A DNA stretch of 64,000 nucleotides from Fructobacillus fructosus KCTC 3544 (GCF_001438695.1 NZ_JQBH01000007.1:1782-65781), one strand, 5' to 3'. Numbered from the stretch's first letter, positions 35,288 to 45,123 are shown. The notes: generated from the sequence alone by a model not told the origin. Numbers and translations: made by a program.

Positions 35288-36263
35288 AAATCTTGTCCTT
35301 TTTCTCAAAGACAACCTGACCTTTTACCTTTTTGCCGGCTTTGTCGTCCTATTCGAACTCTGGGTAGCGGTTTTAAAGGCTGATAGTTGGTCTCTTTTCT
35401 TTGACTTACTCTTACCAGAAAGCTATGTACTGTTCATTATGACCCTGGCTCTCGCCGTTCGTTGGCGAAGGAAGCACCGCTTGGCCATGCAAGCGTTAGC
35501 TGAAAACGAACTGGCAAACAGCGACGATCAGCTCGCCACGACCAGCCAGGAGCAACTACTCCTTAATCTACTGAATAAGTCATTGAAGGAAAAAGCCGGT
35601 CTCAACGAGGAACAACAAAAAGAAGCCCAGGCACTCAAAGACTACTACGCCCTCTGGGCTCATCAAATCAAAGTGCCGCTGTCGGTTCTGGATTTAATGA
35701 ACCAAACAGACACGGTCGACAAGAAACAGACGGCCGAACAGCTCTTTTTAGTCAACCAGTACCTCGACATGCTCCTCTCCTTTATCCGTCTACAAGACAT
35801 GAACAGCGATCTAACGTTCACCCGATTGTCCGCCCGCTCTTTGGTGCTAACTGTGCTAAAGGAGTACCGGGTTTTCTTCATTCAAAAGGACTTATCGTTG
35901 GTTGTGGCTGAGAGCGACTTTGACCTTGTGACTGACCAGAAATGGCTAACCTTTGTTCTGGGGCAGGTAATCTTTAACGCGATTAAGTATACACCGTCCG
36001 GGGGTATTCGGATTACCTGCACGAAAGACCAGCAGATTATTATTCAGGATTCCGGAATTGGCATCGACCCAGCCGACCTCCCCCAGGTGTTCAAACATGG
36101 CTACACCGGCTTTAATGGGCGGGTTGAGGACAATGCTTCCGGGCTAGGACTTTATCTAACGAAGGAGATTCTAGACCGTTTGGGTCATCACATCACCATT
36201 GAATCTGCCGTTGGTGTCGGAACCAAAGTCACCATCGACTGCTCTCAGCGAAACCTTTCTTAA
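35268..36263 (+). CDS. bceS: BceS-like intramembrane-sensing histidine kinase
   Basis: The 331-residue kinase has two N-terminal membrane helices (about 17-37 and 45-64) with almost no extracellular loop, the mark of intramembrane-sensing kinases. H132 in WAHQIKVPLS is the phosphorylation site. The ATPase domain has IFNAIKYTPSGG (N box), IQDSGIGIDPADL (G1) and ASGLGLYLTKEIL (G2). Such kinases need the partner BceAB transporter to perceive the antibiotic. Translation is coupled to bceR. Confidence 0.93.
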   Translation: MIQNSFKNLVLFLKDNLTFYLFAGFVVLFELWVAVLKADSWSLFFDLLLPESYVLFIMTLALAVRWRRKHRLAMQALAENELANSDDQLATTSQEQLLLNLLNKSLKEKAGLNEEQQKEAQALKDYYALWAHQIKVPLSVLDLMNQTDTVDKKQTAEQLFLVNQYLDMLLSFIRLQDMNSDLTFTRLSARSLVLTVLKEYRVFFIQKDLSLVVAESDFDLVTDQKWLTFVLGQVIFNAIKYTPSGGIRITCTKDQQIIIQDSGIGIDPADLPQVFKHGYTGFNGRVEDNASGLGLYLTKEILDRLGHHITIESAVGVGTKVTIDCSQRNLS

Positions 36264-36264
36264 T

Positions 36265-36280
36265 CTTACAATCTTGTAAG
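36265..36280 (+). promoter_or_regulatory. BceR-type operator for bceAB
   Basis: A perfect inverted repeat CTTACA-ATCT-TGTAAG, matching the TNACA-N4-TGTAA pattern described for BceR-like regulators. It lies 80 bases before the ABC gene, with a TAAGAT -10-like element at 36325-36330. Confidence 0.75.
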
Positions 36281-36320
36281 GATGGTTACCCGACCTGTTA
36301 GTACGGGGACCATCCTTTTT
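36278..36320 (+). terminator. Hairpin between bceS and bceA
   Basis: AAGGATGGT/ACCATCCTT arms (36278-36286, 36309-36317) enclose a smaller CCCG/CGGG stem and end in a T-run. It ends the regulator transcript and may attenuate bceAB. Confidence 0.75.
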
Positions 36321-36359
36321 ACGTTAAGATTGATTTATCAAATAAAAAAGGAAGCAACC

Positions 36360-37115
36360 ATGCCATTATTAACCGTTGATCACTTAAAAAAAGAATACAA
36401 ATCGAAGCGTTCAAGTCAGAAAGTGCTGGCGCTAAAGGACGTCGACTTTCAGGTCGAAGAAGGTGAGTTTATCGCCATCATGGGTGAATCGGGCTCCGGA
36501 AAGTCAACGTTGCTGAACTGCATTGCCACCTTAGACAAGCCAACCGCTGGCCACATTCTCCTAAAAGACGCTGATTTATCCCAACTAAAGGACAAAGACC
36601 TCGCGGCCTTTCGCCGGGATCACCTCGGCTTTGTTTTCCAAAACTTCAATCTACTCGACACGTTGACTGTCCAAGATAACATCTACCTGCCCCTCGTTCT
36701 GGCTAAAAACACGAAGGGCAAGGAGAAAAAGCTCCTCACACTCGCGCAACAACTTGGCATTGCAGACTTACTCCACAAGTACCCCTATGAACTTTCCGGC
36801 GGGCAGCAACAACGCGTTGCTATCGGTCGGGCTTTGATTACAAAGCCCGAACTGTTACTCTGTGACGAACCAACTGGCGCCCTCGACTCGAAGAACGCCG
36901 AAGACATTTTAAAGCTCTTTAGTGACTGTCACGAAAACGGGCAAACCATTCTCATGGTCACCCACTCTTCCCTGTCGGCTTCCCACGCCGGTCGTGTTCT
37001 CTTTATCAAAGACGGGACTGTTTTTCACCAACTTTACCGCGGCGACAAATCCGATCAGGAAATGCTCGTGGCGATTAACGACGCCATGACCAACCTACTA
37101 GGAGGGCAAGCTTAA
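36360..37115 (+). CDS. bceA: BceA-like ABC transporter ATPase
   Basis: The start is ATG 36360, preceded by AAAGGAAG; earlier frames lack a site. The 251-residue ATPase has Walker [10 protein letters not shown], the Q-loop FQNFNLL, the signature LSGGQQQR, Walker [13 protein letters not shown] and the H-loop VTHSS. With BceB it frees lipid II-cycle targets from bacitracin-type peptides and signals to BceS. It is one base upstream of the permease gene. Confidence 0.94.
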   Translation: MPLLTVDHLKKEYKSKRSSQKVLALKDVDFQVEEGEFIAIMGESGSGKSTLLNCIATLDKPTAGHILLKDADLSQLKDKDLAAFRRDHLGFVFQNFNLLDTLTVQDNIYLPLVLAKNTKGKEKKLLTLAQQLGIADLLHKYPYELSGGQQQRVAIGRALITKPELLLCDEPTGALDSKNAEDILKLFSDCHENGQTILMVTHSSLSASHAGRVLFIKDGTVFHQLYRGDKSDQEMLVAINDAMTNLLGGQA

Positions 37116-37116
37116 C

Positions 37117-39066
37117 ATGTTTCACTTCAAACTTGCTCTCGACTCACTACGTAAAAACAAGGAAAGCTACTTGCCCTTTCTACTAGCCGGGGGCGTAGCC
37201 GTTGCCTTGAACTTCTTGGTGCAGTTGCTCATTTACTCCTCTGGTGTAAGACACTTAGAAATTGCCGCAGACATCGTCCGACTCCTGCTAATTCTCGGAC
37301 AGGTTATCATTGCGCTGCTATCCTTAGTCATCACAATCTACACCTACTCCTTTCTCAAAAAGGGAAAAGAAAAGGAATTCGGGCTATACAGTATTTTAGG
37401 CATGAAAAAGTCTGATTTAATCAAGATTTCCCTGATTCAGCAGCTACTTTCCTTTAGCATCACCATCGTGACTGGTCTGGTATCCGGCTTCGTTTTTGCT
37501 AAACTCATGATTCTGTTGCTAGTAAAGATGGTTGGTGGTCAAACCTTTGGTCTCGAACTTTCTAGTCCGGCCATTTGGACTACAGTGGCTTTCTTCCTAG
37601 TCGTTTTTCTATTGCTAACCATCATCGATGTCTTTGCCGTCGCCAAAACAAAACCCATCGATCTGATGCGGGCCAAGCAAAAGGGAGCTTCCGCACCAAA
37701 AAATCGCTGGCTCTTCTTCCTCTGCGGTGCCATTGCGCTTATCTGGGGATACACGCTTTCGCTCACCGTTTCGTCTCCCCTTCAAGCCGTCAATCAATTT
37801 TTCTTGGCCGTCTTGCTAGTGGCTGTCGCCACCTACCTGCTCTTTATCGCTGCTTCGACTTTGATTTTGAAATCCCTACAAAAAAACGACCGTTATTATT
37901 ATCAAAGTAAGCATTTCATTACCGTTTCGAACATGCTCTTTCGTATGAAACAAAACGCAGTTGGGCTTGCTTCGATTGCCCTTTTAACAACCATGACTTT
38001 GGTCGTGACGGTCACCACCGCTTCCATGTTTTTCGGTAAAGCCGACCTGGTTTCGAAGATGTTCCCCCGTGACGTTACCGTTTCGGTAAGCAACAACGCG
38101 TTATCAAAAAAACAAGTGGAAGATCTAGTGGCCAAAGCGGGTCTAACTATCTCAAAAGAGTACAGTCAAACGACAACCGAGCCCATCCGAATGGCGTTGA
38201 ATGACAGTCAAAAACTAGTGCCAACGGAATTTGCTAATCAGCAAAACGAACGCAACGTTCAATTCATGAGCCTCGCTGACTACCGGGCATTGACCGGTGC
38301 AAAAGTCCAGTTAACAAGCAATCAAGTTCTTGCCTACACGCGCAACGGTAAGGCGCTCAACCAATCATCTGTTTCGTTTGCAGGACAAAAATATACAATC
38401 AAAAAGAATCTGACTAGTATCAAGGGGATGCCAGCTGCCACTGCCGACACCACTCCCGCCTACGTTTTTGTGTTACCAACGGAAGCAGACCTCCATTCTG
38501 TGACGAAATTACTCTTCAAGGCAGACAGCAATCCCATGCAGACCAGCTATTACTTCAACGTAGCAGGATCCGACAAGCAGCAGGAACGGTTATACGAGGT
38601 ACTGCAAGATAAGGAGTCCGATAACGTTACCTTCCAGCTCCGCTTCATGACACAAAAAGTCATGAGCGCCCTCTACGGCGGCTTCTTCTTCATCGGCATT
38701 CTTTTCTCCATCGCCTTCATTTTGGCCACCGGTCTCATGATTTACTACAAGCAGATTTCCGAAGGAAAGGCCGACCGAGCCCAGTTTGAAATCTTGCAAA
38801 AAGTCGGGATGTCTGAGCATGAAATTAAGAAAACGATTCGCTCCCAAATCATCTGGCTCTTCGGTCTCCCAATTGCTGTATCACTGATTCACCTCAGCTT
38901 TGCCATGCCAATGATTAATAAGCTGCTGTTAGCTTTCTCAGTACCACTAACGGACGCCGTTTACATCGTGATGGCGACAACCATCCTTCTCATGGTCCTC
39001 ATCTACTTCATCATCTACAAAATTACCTCCCATACTTACTTCCGGCAGGTAACGGGTTTTAATTAA
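37117..39066 (+). CDS. bceB: BceB-like FtsX-domain permease
   Basis: The 649-residue permease has ten predicted membrane helices and a large extracellular domain between helices seven and eight (about 315-515). This is the diagnostic BceB layout. An FtsX core (YSFLKKGKEKEFGLYSILGMKKSDL) appears near the start and again in the C-terminal half (FEILQKVGMSEHEI). The extracellular domain decides which peptide antibiotic is recognised and is the least conserved part, so the drug cannot be named. Confidence 0.94.
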   Translation: MFHFKLALDSLRKNKESYLPFLLAGGVAVALNFLVQLLIYSSGVRHLEIAADIVRLLLILGQVIIALLSLVITIYTYSFLKKGKEKEFGLYSILGMKKSDLIKISLIQQLLSFSITIVTGLVSGFVFAKLMILLLVKMVGGQTFGLELSSPAIWTTVAFFLVVFLLLTIIDVFAVAKTKPIDLMRAKQKGASAPKNRWLFFLCGAIALIWGYTLSLTVSSPLQAVNQFFLAVLLVAVATYLLFIAASTLILKSLQKNDRYYYQSKHFITVSNMLFRMKQNAVGLASIALLTTMTLVVTVTTASMFFGKADLVSKMFPRDVTVSVSNNALSKKQVEDLVAKAGLTISKEYSQTTTEPIRMALNDSQKLVPTEFANQQNERNVQFMSLADYRALTGAKVQLTSNQVLAYTRNGKALNQSSVSFAGQKYTIKKNLTSIKGMPAATADTTPAYVFVLPTEADLHSVTKLLFKADSNPMQTSYYFNVAGSDKQQERLYEVLQDKESDNVTFQLRFMTQKVMSALYGGFFFIGILFSIAFILATGLMIYYKQISEGKADRAQFEILQKVGMSEHEIKKTIRSQIIWLFGLPIAVSLIHLSFAMPMINKLLLAFSVPLTDAVYIVMATTILLMVLIYFIIYKITSHTYFRQVTGFN

Positions 39067-39076
39067 TCCACATAAA

Positions 39077-39106
39077 AAGTCGTTCATGGAAATCCATGAA
39101 CGACTT
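39077..39106. terminator. Bidirectional terminator between bceB and lysP
   Basis: A 14-bp perfect stem with an AA centre (AAGTCGTTCATGGA and its complement), flanked by A-run on the left and T-run on the right, so it works for both strands. Confidence 0.93.
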
Positions 39107-39113
39107 TTTCAGT

Positions 39114-40559
39114 TTATTTCTTACCCGTCAAATCCACGTCTTCTAGCGGAATCAACTTAGTTTTCTTTGACCATTTGTAACCAAAGTATGGAATCACAAA
39201 GATTGGCACGGACAAGTAGGTCACGGCAATCTTATCCCATTCCCAGTTTGCAAAGGAAGCGGGATCCTGCAAACAGATAACGATGATGGACATGAGCAAA
39301 GCAAAGATTGGCCCGAATGGGAACCACTTTGCCTTGTAAATCAGGTCATCGACTTTGTGTCCTTGCGCCACATAGGCCCGGCGGAAACGGAGGTGGGCAA
39401 TGGCAATACCCATCCAGGCGATGAAGCCGGTCAAACCGGAAGCGGACACCAACCAACCATAAACGATGTTGCCACCCTTCATTTCAGAAGTGAAGGCAAG
39501 CAAGCCAACGGCCATTGTTAAGAGCAGCGCTGCCCAAGGAACACCGTTCTTGCTTAAGCGACCAAAAATCTTTGGTGCTTGCCCCTTCTTAGCCAGCGAG
39601 TAAAGTGTACGTGTTGACGCGTACGTACCGGAGTTGGCGGCCGACAAAACAGACGTCAGGATAACGGCATTCATCAGAGAAGCAGCGAAGGCAATCCCCG
39701 CGTTCTTAAAGACAATCGTGAAGGGTGACATCAAGATGTTGCCGGAATCGGCAGCTGACATCAAACGAGGGTCCTTGTAGTAAACCAAGGCGGAAATCAC
39801 GAAGATGGCCCCGATGTAGAAAAGCAAGATTCGCCAAAAGACGGAGTGAATGGCCTTAGGAACGGACTTGCTAGGGTCCTTGGCTTCACCAGCCGTAATC
39901 CCGATTAGTTCAGTTCCTTGGAAAGAGAACCCAGCCACAACGAAGACGGACAAGATACCACCCATGCCACCAACGAAGCCATGGTTACCAACCGTCAAGT
40001 TGCGAACCACGTCCGTGTGAGAGTTAATGATACCAAAGATGGCCAAAACCCCGATAAAGAGGAAGAAACAGATTGTCACCACTTTAATCAAGGACAACCA
40101 GAACTCCGTTTCACCAAAGGTGCGCACGGAGAAGAGGTTAATTAGGAAAATCAAGACCAAGGCAATCGCTGAAAAAATCCAGGATGGTACTTGTGGCAGC
40201 CAGAACTGGGCAACTAACCCAACCGTGACGGTATCCACGGCCAAGGTGATGGCCCAGTTAAACCAGTAGTTCCAGCCAAGGGCAAAGCCAAAAGCCGGGT
40301 CAACGAAACGATTGCCGTATTCAGCAAACGATCCTGACGTTGGGGCAAAAGTCGCCATTTCACCCAAAGACGTCATCAGGAAGTAGACCATGATACCGAT
40401 TGCCACGTAGGCAGCAATGGCACCAAATGGCCCGGCTTGTGAAACCGAAGCGCCCGATGTTAAGAAGAGACCAGTTCCAATTGAACCACCAAGCGCAATC
40501 ATTGAGACGTGGCGGGTTTGGAGCTGGTGCTTGATTGTATTCGCATTTGTTTCTGCCAT
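39114..40559 (-). CDS. lysP: Lysine-specific APC permease
   Basis: The start is ATG 40559 with GGAGG upstream, giving 481 residues and twelve membrane helices of the amino acid-polyamine-organocation family. The first helix has MIALGGSIGTGLFLTSG and the later GFSFQGTELIGITAGEAKDPSKSVPKAI matches LysP-type permeases. The lysine riboswitch directly upstream makes lysine the likely substrate, which turns a family guess into a firm one. The longer upstream frame is leader RNA. Confidence 0.93.
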   Translation of the reverse strand: MAETNANTIKHQLQTRHVSMIALGGSIGTGLFLTSGASVSQAGPFGAIAAYVAIGIMVYFLMTSLGEMATFAPTSGSFAEYGNRFVDPAFGFALGWNYWFNWAITLAVDTVTVGLVAQFWLPQVPSWIFSAIALVLIFLINLFSVRTFGETEFWLSLIKVVTICFFLFIGVLAIFGIINSHTDVVRNLTVGNHGFVGGMGGILSVFVVAGFSFQGTELIGITAGEAKDPSKSVPKAIHSVFWRILLFYIGAIFVISALVYYKDPRLMSAADSGNILMSPFTIVFKNAGIAFAASLMNAVILTSVLSAANSGTYASTRTLYSLAKKGQAPKIFGRLSKNGVPWAALLLTMAVGLLAFTSEMKGGNIVYGWLVSASGLTGFIAWMGIAIAHLRFRRAYVAQGHKVDDLIYKAKWFPFGPIFALLMSIIVICLQDPASFANWEWDKIAVTYLSVPIFVIPYFGYKWSKKTKLIPLEDVDLTGKK

Positions 40560-40590
40560 GAGCAAAAACCTCCATTTTGTTTTGACAAAC

Positions 40591-40825
40591 AAAAAACCTA
40601 CTTCTGTACAAAAACAAAAGTAGGCGTCATCACATTTTTTAAGCATGATAGCAAAGCGCACCGTTTAAAAAACGACAGTCCGGGAAATTTTCTTTCACGT
40701 CCCAAGTTCCCCCTCCCCCGAGGGGAAACTTTCGGCAACCGCACCTTTAACACTGGTTCAACGTCCTGGGTGGACTCTCCAATGCGACTCATCTTGGTTG
40801 CAACCTCTTTGTTTGTTAGCTTTAG
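40591..40825 (-). promoter_or_regulatory. Lysine riboswitch (L box) with terminator
   Basis: The minus-strand leader has AGAGGTTGCAAC and AAGATGAGTC, then GGTTGCCGAAAG and GGACTGTCG, the order and spacing of the lysine riboswitch core. It ends with the terminator CCTACTTTTG/CAGAAGTAGG (40597-40624) plus T6. Lysine binding should stop transcription before lysP. Confidence 0.9.
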
Positions 40826-40852
40826 ATTAGCACAATTAAATTTTACCGTCAA
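40824..40852 (-). promoter_or_regulatory. Promoter of the lysP leader
   Basis: TTGACG (40847-40852) and TAATCT (40824-40829), 17 bp apart on the minus strand, inside the 3' end of the upstream membrane-protein gene. Confidence 0.75.
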
Positions 40853-41489
40853 CACCAAAAAATTGTTGGAGACGCTTTCCACCACGAATGTATATAGTAG
40901 CAGCCAGACGGAAGTAGTAATAACCGATTAGAGCAGCCCCAATCAACGTGATGGATGAAAAGTCGTAATCGACGATGGCAGCAAAGGCCAAGTCAATCCA
41001 AAACAAGACCATGATGACTTCAATTGTTTTTTTCACCCATTGCGCCACCGGGAGTCGAACCACCAATGCTTGCTTAATTTGAAATAACAAAAAGACCCAA
41101 ACCACGCTGGCCACAGCCGGCATCCACTGCGATAACACCGGTCCATCGTCCCAGTAGAAGAAAGTCAGCAAAGACCATCCCCAACTAGCCACCACTAGAA
41201 TCGATGAACAGGCCAAAGACCACCAGAAACCGACTTTGAAATCGAGCGTCCGCAAGAAAGCTGCCCAGGCAATGCTCAGCACCCAAACAATCCAGAATTT
41301 TTTCAAGAAATAGGCGGGTACGAGCAAGAATCCAATTTTGCTAGCAGCCACGGTTTGAATAATGATGGCTACTACGGCATCAATCATGGTCAAAAATGTA
41401 CTGTTAAAACGCAACATGATCGATAAGATAATGAAGACGATTAATGAAAAAATGGGTAAAAATCGTCTCTTTTTCAATGGGTAGAACAA
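40836..41489 (-). CDS. Predicted multi-pass membrane protein
   Basis: The frame opens with TTG at 41489 and codes 217 residues with about six membrane helices, rich in Trp and Phe (WVLSIAWAAFLRTL, FWWSLACSSILVVASWGWSL). The C-terminus is cytoplasmic and basic (YIRGGKRLQQFFGVDGKI). I do not recognise a family; PAP2-type motifs are absent. The start codon is uncertain because the GGAAAGG site is 11 bases away. Its last codons contain the lysP promoter. Confidence 0.65.
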   Translation of the reverse strand: MFYPLKKRRFLPIFSLIVFIILSIMLRFNSTFLTMIDAVVAIIIQTVAASKIGFLLVPAYFLKKFWIVWVLSIAWAAFLRTLDFKVGFWWSLACSSILVVASWGWSLLTFFYWDDGPVLSQWMPAVASVVWVFLLFQIKQALVVRLPVAQWVKKTIEVIMVLFWIDLAFAAIVDYDFSSITLIGAALIGYYYFRLAATIYIRGGKRLQQFFGVDGKI

Positions 41490-41534
41490 TGCCGTTACGA
41501 CCTTTCCTTCTCAATACAACTCATCATTTGGTGC

Positions 41535-42551
41535 TTAACCAAAGTAATTAATGCCCATGGCAGCTCGGACCTGCTTCATGGTCTCTTCCGCCTTTTCATT
41601 TGCCTTACGGGAACCCTCTTGAAGCATGGCCATGACCGCATCCATGTCCTTGGCATATTCCATGCGCCGTTTCCGGATTGGTGCCAATTCAGCCTCCATG
41701 ACTTCAAGCAAGTGCTTTTTCAACTTCATGTCCCCCAGGCCACCACGTTGGTAGTGTTCCTTTAATTCCTGGACCCGCTTCTTATCCGGATCAAAGATGT
41801 CCAAGTAAGTGAAGACAACGTTTCCTTCCACGTGGCCAGGATCTTCCACCCGAATGTGGGTCGGATCAGTATACATGGACTTGACTTTCTTAGCCAACGT
41901 CTCGTCATCATCTGACAGATAAATGCCGTTGTTCAAAGACTTGGACATCTTGGCGTTACCGTCAATCCCTGGTAGGCGACCCTGTCCCTTTGGTGGGAAA
42001 ACCCCTTCAGGTTCGACCAAAATATCAGTATGGTACGCATTGTTAAAGGCGCGAACCAGCTCTCTTGTCTGTTCAATCATTGGCTTTTGATCATCCCCAA
42101 CCGGTACCTTCGTTGCCTTAAACAACGTAATGTCGGCCGCCTGTGAGACAGGATAGGTCAAAAAGCCAGCAGGAATCCCTTCTCCAAAGCCCTTTTGTTG
42201 AATTTCTGTCTTAACCGTTGGGTTACGCTCCAAACGCCCCAAAGAAACTAAGTTCATGTAAAACATCGTTAGTTCCGCCAAAGCCGGAATCTGAGACTGA
42301 ACAAAAATCGTTGACTTCTTTGGGTCAATCCCGACCGCTAAGTAATCCAAGGCAACTTCACGAAGTGACCGTTGAATCTTCTCGGGATCACGGGCGTTGT
42401 CAGTGAAGGCTTGCGTATCGGCAATCATAATGTAAGGGTCGTAAATTCCCTCGTTTTGCATGGCCACCCGGTTCTTTAGGGAACCGATATAGTGCCCAAT
42501 GTGCAGTTTTCCGGTTGGTCGGTCACCGGTTAAGTAAATTTCTTTTTCCAT
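41535..42551 (-). CDS. trpS: Tryptophanyl-tRNA synthetase
   Basis: TrpS charges tRNA-Trp. The 338-residue class I synthetase has the ATP motifs HIGHYIGSL (17-25) and [12 protein letters not shown], with [13 protein letters not shown] at the start and [19 protein letters not shown] in the middle. The length is standard. The short 132-bp divergent spacer upstream shows no T-box, so it is not regulated like the oxidase at 43704. Confidence 0.97.
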   Translation of the reverse strand: MEKEIYLTGDRPTGKLHIGHYIGSLKNRVAMQNEGIYDPYIMIADTQAFTDNARDPEKIQRSLREVALDYLAVGIDPKKSTIFVQSQIPALAELTMFYMNLVSLGRLERNPTVKTEIQQKGFGEGIPAGFLTYPVSQAADITLFKATKVPVGDDQKPMIEQTRELVRAFNNAYHTDILVEPEGVFPPKGQGRLPGIDGNAKMSKSLNNGIYLSDDDETLAKKVKSMYTDPTHIRVEDPGHVEGNVVFTYLDIFDPDKKRVQELKEHYQRGGLGDMKLKKHLLEVMEAELAPIRKRRMEYAKDMDAVMAMLQEGSRKANEKAEETMKQVRAAMGINYFG

Positions 42552-42609
42552 GATTGAATGAATTCCCTTTATTTTCTAACCCTCTTATTATAACGAATTA
42601 CATAAAGTC

Positions 42610-42638
42610 TTGCAGACAAGCTTTGTTATTGGTATATT
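42610..42638 (+). promoter_or_regulatory. Promoter of the PanE-like gene
   Basis: TTGCAG (42610-42615) and TATATT (42633-42638), 17 bp apart, with AGGAGGT before the ATG at 42684. Confidence 0.7.
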
Positions 42639-42683
42639 ATTAAAAACAAATGAAAAACATTTAATGAAATAGGAGGTTGTACG

Positions 42684-43664
42684 ATGAAATATGCTGTTGT
42701 TGGAGCGGGTGCCATGGGGTTGCGCTATGGGCTTTTGCTTCAGGAAGTGGCTGGTAAGTCTGTTGACTTTGTCGAGCCGACAAAAGAATCGCTCGACAAA
42801 ATTAAGGGACAGGGCAACCTCGTCTACCAATCACGCGATCACGAAGACAAGCACCCCGTGCTAGTCAATATTTACTCACCAGAAGAATATACCGGCGAGC
42901 CGGATGTTTGGATTTTCTTCATGAAGCAAATGCAACTGGCTGAGACCCTGGAGCGTATGGCACCCCACTTCAAAGATAACCAAGTGGCCGTCGGGGCTAT
43001 GAATGGAATGGGACACATTGAGAAATTGCAATCCTACTTCAAGGATGACAAGATCATTGGTGGAACGGCCATGATCGCGACGATTTTGAATGACTTTGGC
43101 GACGTCGATTTCATCGGTAAAGCCAATTCCGGCGCTTCCGCATACTCGAATCTATCCGGAGAAGAAACGGAAGCCACCAAAGAAGTCATGGAAGACTTTC
43201 AAGCTGCCCACTTGAATCCAACGTATTCAAACAACTTTATGGGCACGTTGTTGACCAAGGTATTCTTTAACGCCGTGGAAAACTCAATCGCGACCATGTT
43301 CCAGGCCCGCATGGGCAACTTGCTTTCCTATGACCAATTCGTGCCAACCATTGCAAAGCCATTGGTGGACGAAGCCTACGATGCAGCTACTGCAGCCGGT
43401 ATCACTTTATTGGAGACGCGCGAAGAAATGCTCGTTCAAGTTGACTACGTGGCCCGTGAAGTGGTTCCTTTGCACTTCCCTTCCATGTATCAAGACTTTG
43501 TTAAAAACCGTCCGACCGAAGTTGACTACATCAACGGTTGGATTGCCGACTTGGCGGAGGCAAACGGTGTGGCAGCGCCAACCCAGCGCTTCATCACTAA
43601 CCTCGTGCACCTGGCCGAAGCCATGCGTGAATTTAACCCACCAGTTAATCAATTGGCACAGTAA
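42684..43664 (+). CDS. Ketopantoate reductase-family dehydrogenase (PanE/ApbA)
   Basis: The 326-residue protein has the NADP-binding start MKYAVVGAGAMGLRYG and the two-domain ApbA/PanE layout, with the catalytic-type Lys in NFMGTLLTKVFFNAVENSI. PanE makes pantoate for coenzyme A. In lactic acid bacteria related enzymes act instead as D-2-hydroxyacid dehydrogenases on branched-chain keto acids, so the substrate is open. A single-gene unit with own promoter and terminator. Confidence 0.87.
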   Translation: MKYAVVGAGAMGLRYGLLLQEVAGKSVDFVEPTKESLDKIKGQGNLVYQSRDHEDKHPVLVNIYSPEEYTGEPDVWIFFMKQMQLAETLERMAPHFKDNQVAVGAMNGMGHIEKLQSYFKDDKIIGGTAMIATILNDFGDVDFIGKANSGASAYSNLSGEETEATKEVMEDFQAAHLNPTYSNNFMGTLLTKVFFNAVENSIATMFQARMGNLLSYDQFVPTIAKPLVDEAYDAATAAGITLLETREEMLVQVDYVAREVVPLHFPSMYQDFVKNRPTEVDYINGWIADLAEANGVAAPTQRFITNLVHLAEAMREFNPPVNQLAQ

Positions 43665-43670
43665 AACAAT

Positions 43671-43696
43671 AAAAAAGCCCCTAGCGGGCTTTTTCT
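43671..43696. terminator. Terminator between convergent genes
   Basis: AGCCC-CTAGC-GGGCT flanked by an A-run and a T-run; probably serves both the PanE-like gene and the oxidase gene. Confidence 0.85.
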
Positions 43697-43703
43697 TTTG
43701 TTC

Positions 43704-44831
43704 TTATTGAAAACGATTAAGCGAGAAGGGTTTCAAATCAAGGAAAACATCCTTGCCGGCCACTTGATCTGCCAAGACTTTTCCAAGGACACTAGCGAAC
43801 TTAAAACCATGCCCCGACAGGCCGGTGACCAGTTTAACTTGAGGATGTCCTGGTAATTGATCAATGATAAAGTCCTCGTCGGGCGAAACATCATAGGTAC
43901 AGGCTGCCCCAAAGTCCAGTCCCGCTGTCCCCGTCAGGTATTGTGCCAACAAGGGCTTAATCTCCTCCTTGTCTTCTGGATACGAACCATAGGTAGTGCG
44001 TTCAGCGGGTTCTGTAATCACTTGACCGCCGTCGTGCTTGCCGATTTTAATATCACCATTTTCTCCTGGAAAACCATAGTAAGTTGCATCACCCGCAATT
44101 TCAATCGTAAAGGCGGGAAAGCCCCGCTGTTCCGTCAAGCGTTGATCATCAATTTTAAACCAGGCAAAGACCTTACGTTTCACCGTGATTGGCAACGTTG
44201 GAACCAACTTCTTCACCCAGCTACCGGTGGTCAAAATAACCTCTTTGGCCAGATAAGTCGTTTGGCCGTTTGTAATGGCCACTAGGCCATCCTCTCGGTA
44301 GTTAATGCTGGAAACAGCTGAGGAAAAGTCCTGATCAACACCAAGCTTATCCGCAAGTCTCAGATAAGTTTCGATTGCCACCTCTGAATGAAGGTAGCCA
44401 GCATCTTTTTCATAAACCGCTCGGTAATCATCATTAAAATGCAAATTTGGAAAAGCGTCGTTAATTTCCTGACCTTCCAAAAACTGCACGTTCAAGTCAA
44501 ACTTATCGGCCGTGTGCGCCACGTTTTCAATGAAGTCCGCTCCCTTAGGACCAACATTCACCACACCGACTTGATGAAAAATATCTTGGCCAGACTGTTC
44601 CTGAAGATCTGCCCATAGTTTTTTCGCTTCTAGAAGCAGGGGCAAATACTTCTCGCCCTCTCCATAGGCATAGCGAATGATTCGCGTTTGACCATGGTGC
44701 GATCCCTGTTCATGTGGTGGCCGATGGCTATCTAATTCTAAAACCGCTAACCCTTCTTTAGCTGCATAGTATCCGGCTGCCGATCCAACTGACCCTGTTC
44801 CAATAACCGCAACATCATAAACTTTTCCCAT
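43704..44831 (-). CDS. FAD-dependent amine oxidase (SolA/MTOX-like)
   Basis: The start is ATG 44831, following AAAGGAGAAGG; the frame upstream lies in the leader. The 375-residue DAO-fold protein begins with the FAD motif VAVIGTGSVGSAAGYYAAKEG. It has SHHGQTRIIRYAYGEGEKYLPL and ends with DFIIDQLPGHPQVKLVTGLSGHGFKFA, typical of monomeric sarcosine and N-methyltryptophan oxidases. It should oxidise a secondary amine or amino acid, making H2O2. The leader is a T-box whose specifier reads as Met, so the real substrate may be linked to methionine metabolism. Confidence 0.87.
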   Translation of the reverse strand: MGKVYDVAVIGTGSVGSAAGYYAAKEGLAVLELDSHRPPHEQGSHHGQTRIIRYAYGEGEKYLPLLLEAKKLWADLQEQSGQDIFHQVGVVNVGPKGADFIENVAHTADKFDLNVQFLEGQEINDAFPNLHFNDDYRAVYEKDAGYLHSEVAIETYLRLADKLGVDQDFSSAVSSINYREDGLVAITNGQTTYLAKEVILTTGSWVKKLVPTLPITVKRKVFAWFKIDDQRLTEQRGFPAFTIEIAGDATYYGFPGENGDIKIGKHDGGQVITEPAERTTYGSYPEDKEEIKPLLAQYLTGTAGLDFGAACTYDVSPDEDFIIDQLPGHPQVKLVTGLSGHGFKFASVLGKVLADQVAGKDVFLDLKPFSLNRFQ

Positions 44832-44852
44832 TTTCCTTCTCCTTTTATAACT

Positions 44853-45116
44853 AAAAAGTCCCGTAGTCAAAAGACTACGGGACAATCGAAATCGTGTTAC
44901 CACCCTGATTTTAATCAGCATCACTACTAATTACTCAACAGGTACGCCCATACAAGAGATACCCTAACGCCTTAACGGGCGCACCCGGTACCGGCTGACT
45001 CGAAGCTCACCGGTACAAAACTCAAGGACCATCTTCAAAGGTTTCTTCTTACCAGCTTCCATCACCGCTGGTTTTCTGTAAAGCATCCACCTTTTACTTT
45101 TCCCATCACCGTTTGT
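44853..45116 (-). promoter_or_regulatory. T-box riboswitch, specifier probably AUG (Met)
   Basis: The minus-strand leader contains the T-box sequence AGGGTGGTAACACG (44893-44906) and an 11-bp perfect terminator (44858-44883) with T-run. A Stem I apical hairpin CCAGC-GGTGATGGA-AGCTGG also occurs. Aligned to GlyQS-type leaders, GAAG-ATG-GTCCTTGAG places ATG (45030-45032) in the specifier site, followed by a purine. The TGGT bulge expects a tRNA with discriminator A, as in tRNA-Met. TGG (Trp), one base over, fits less well. Confidence 0.88.
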
Positions 45117-45123
45117 TACCAGT

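Noticed and set aside
45029-45031. Trp (TGG) as T-box specifier
   Set aside because: One base out of register with the aligned specifier site, followed by a pyrimidine, and the TGGT bulge does not match the G discriminator of tRNA-Trp.
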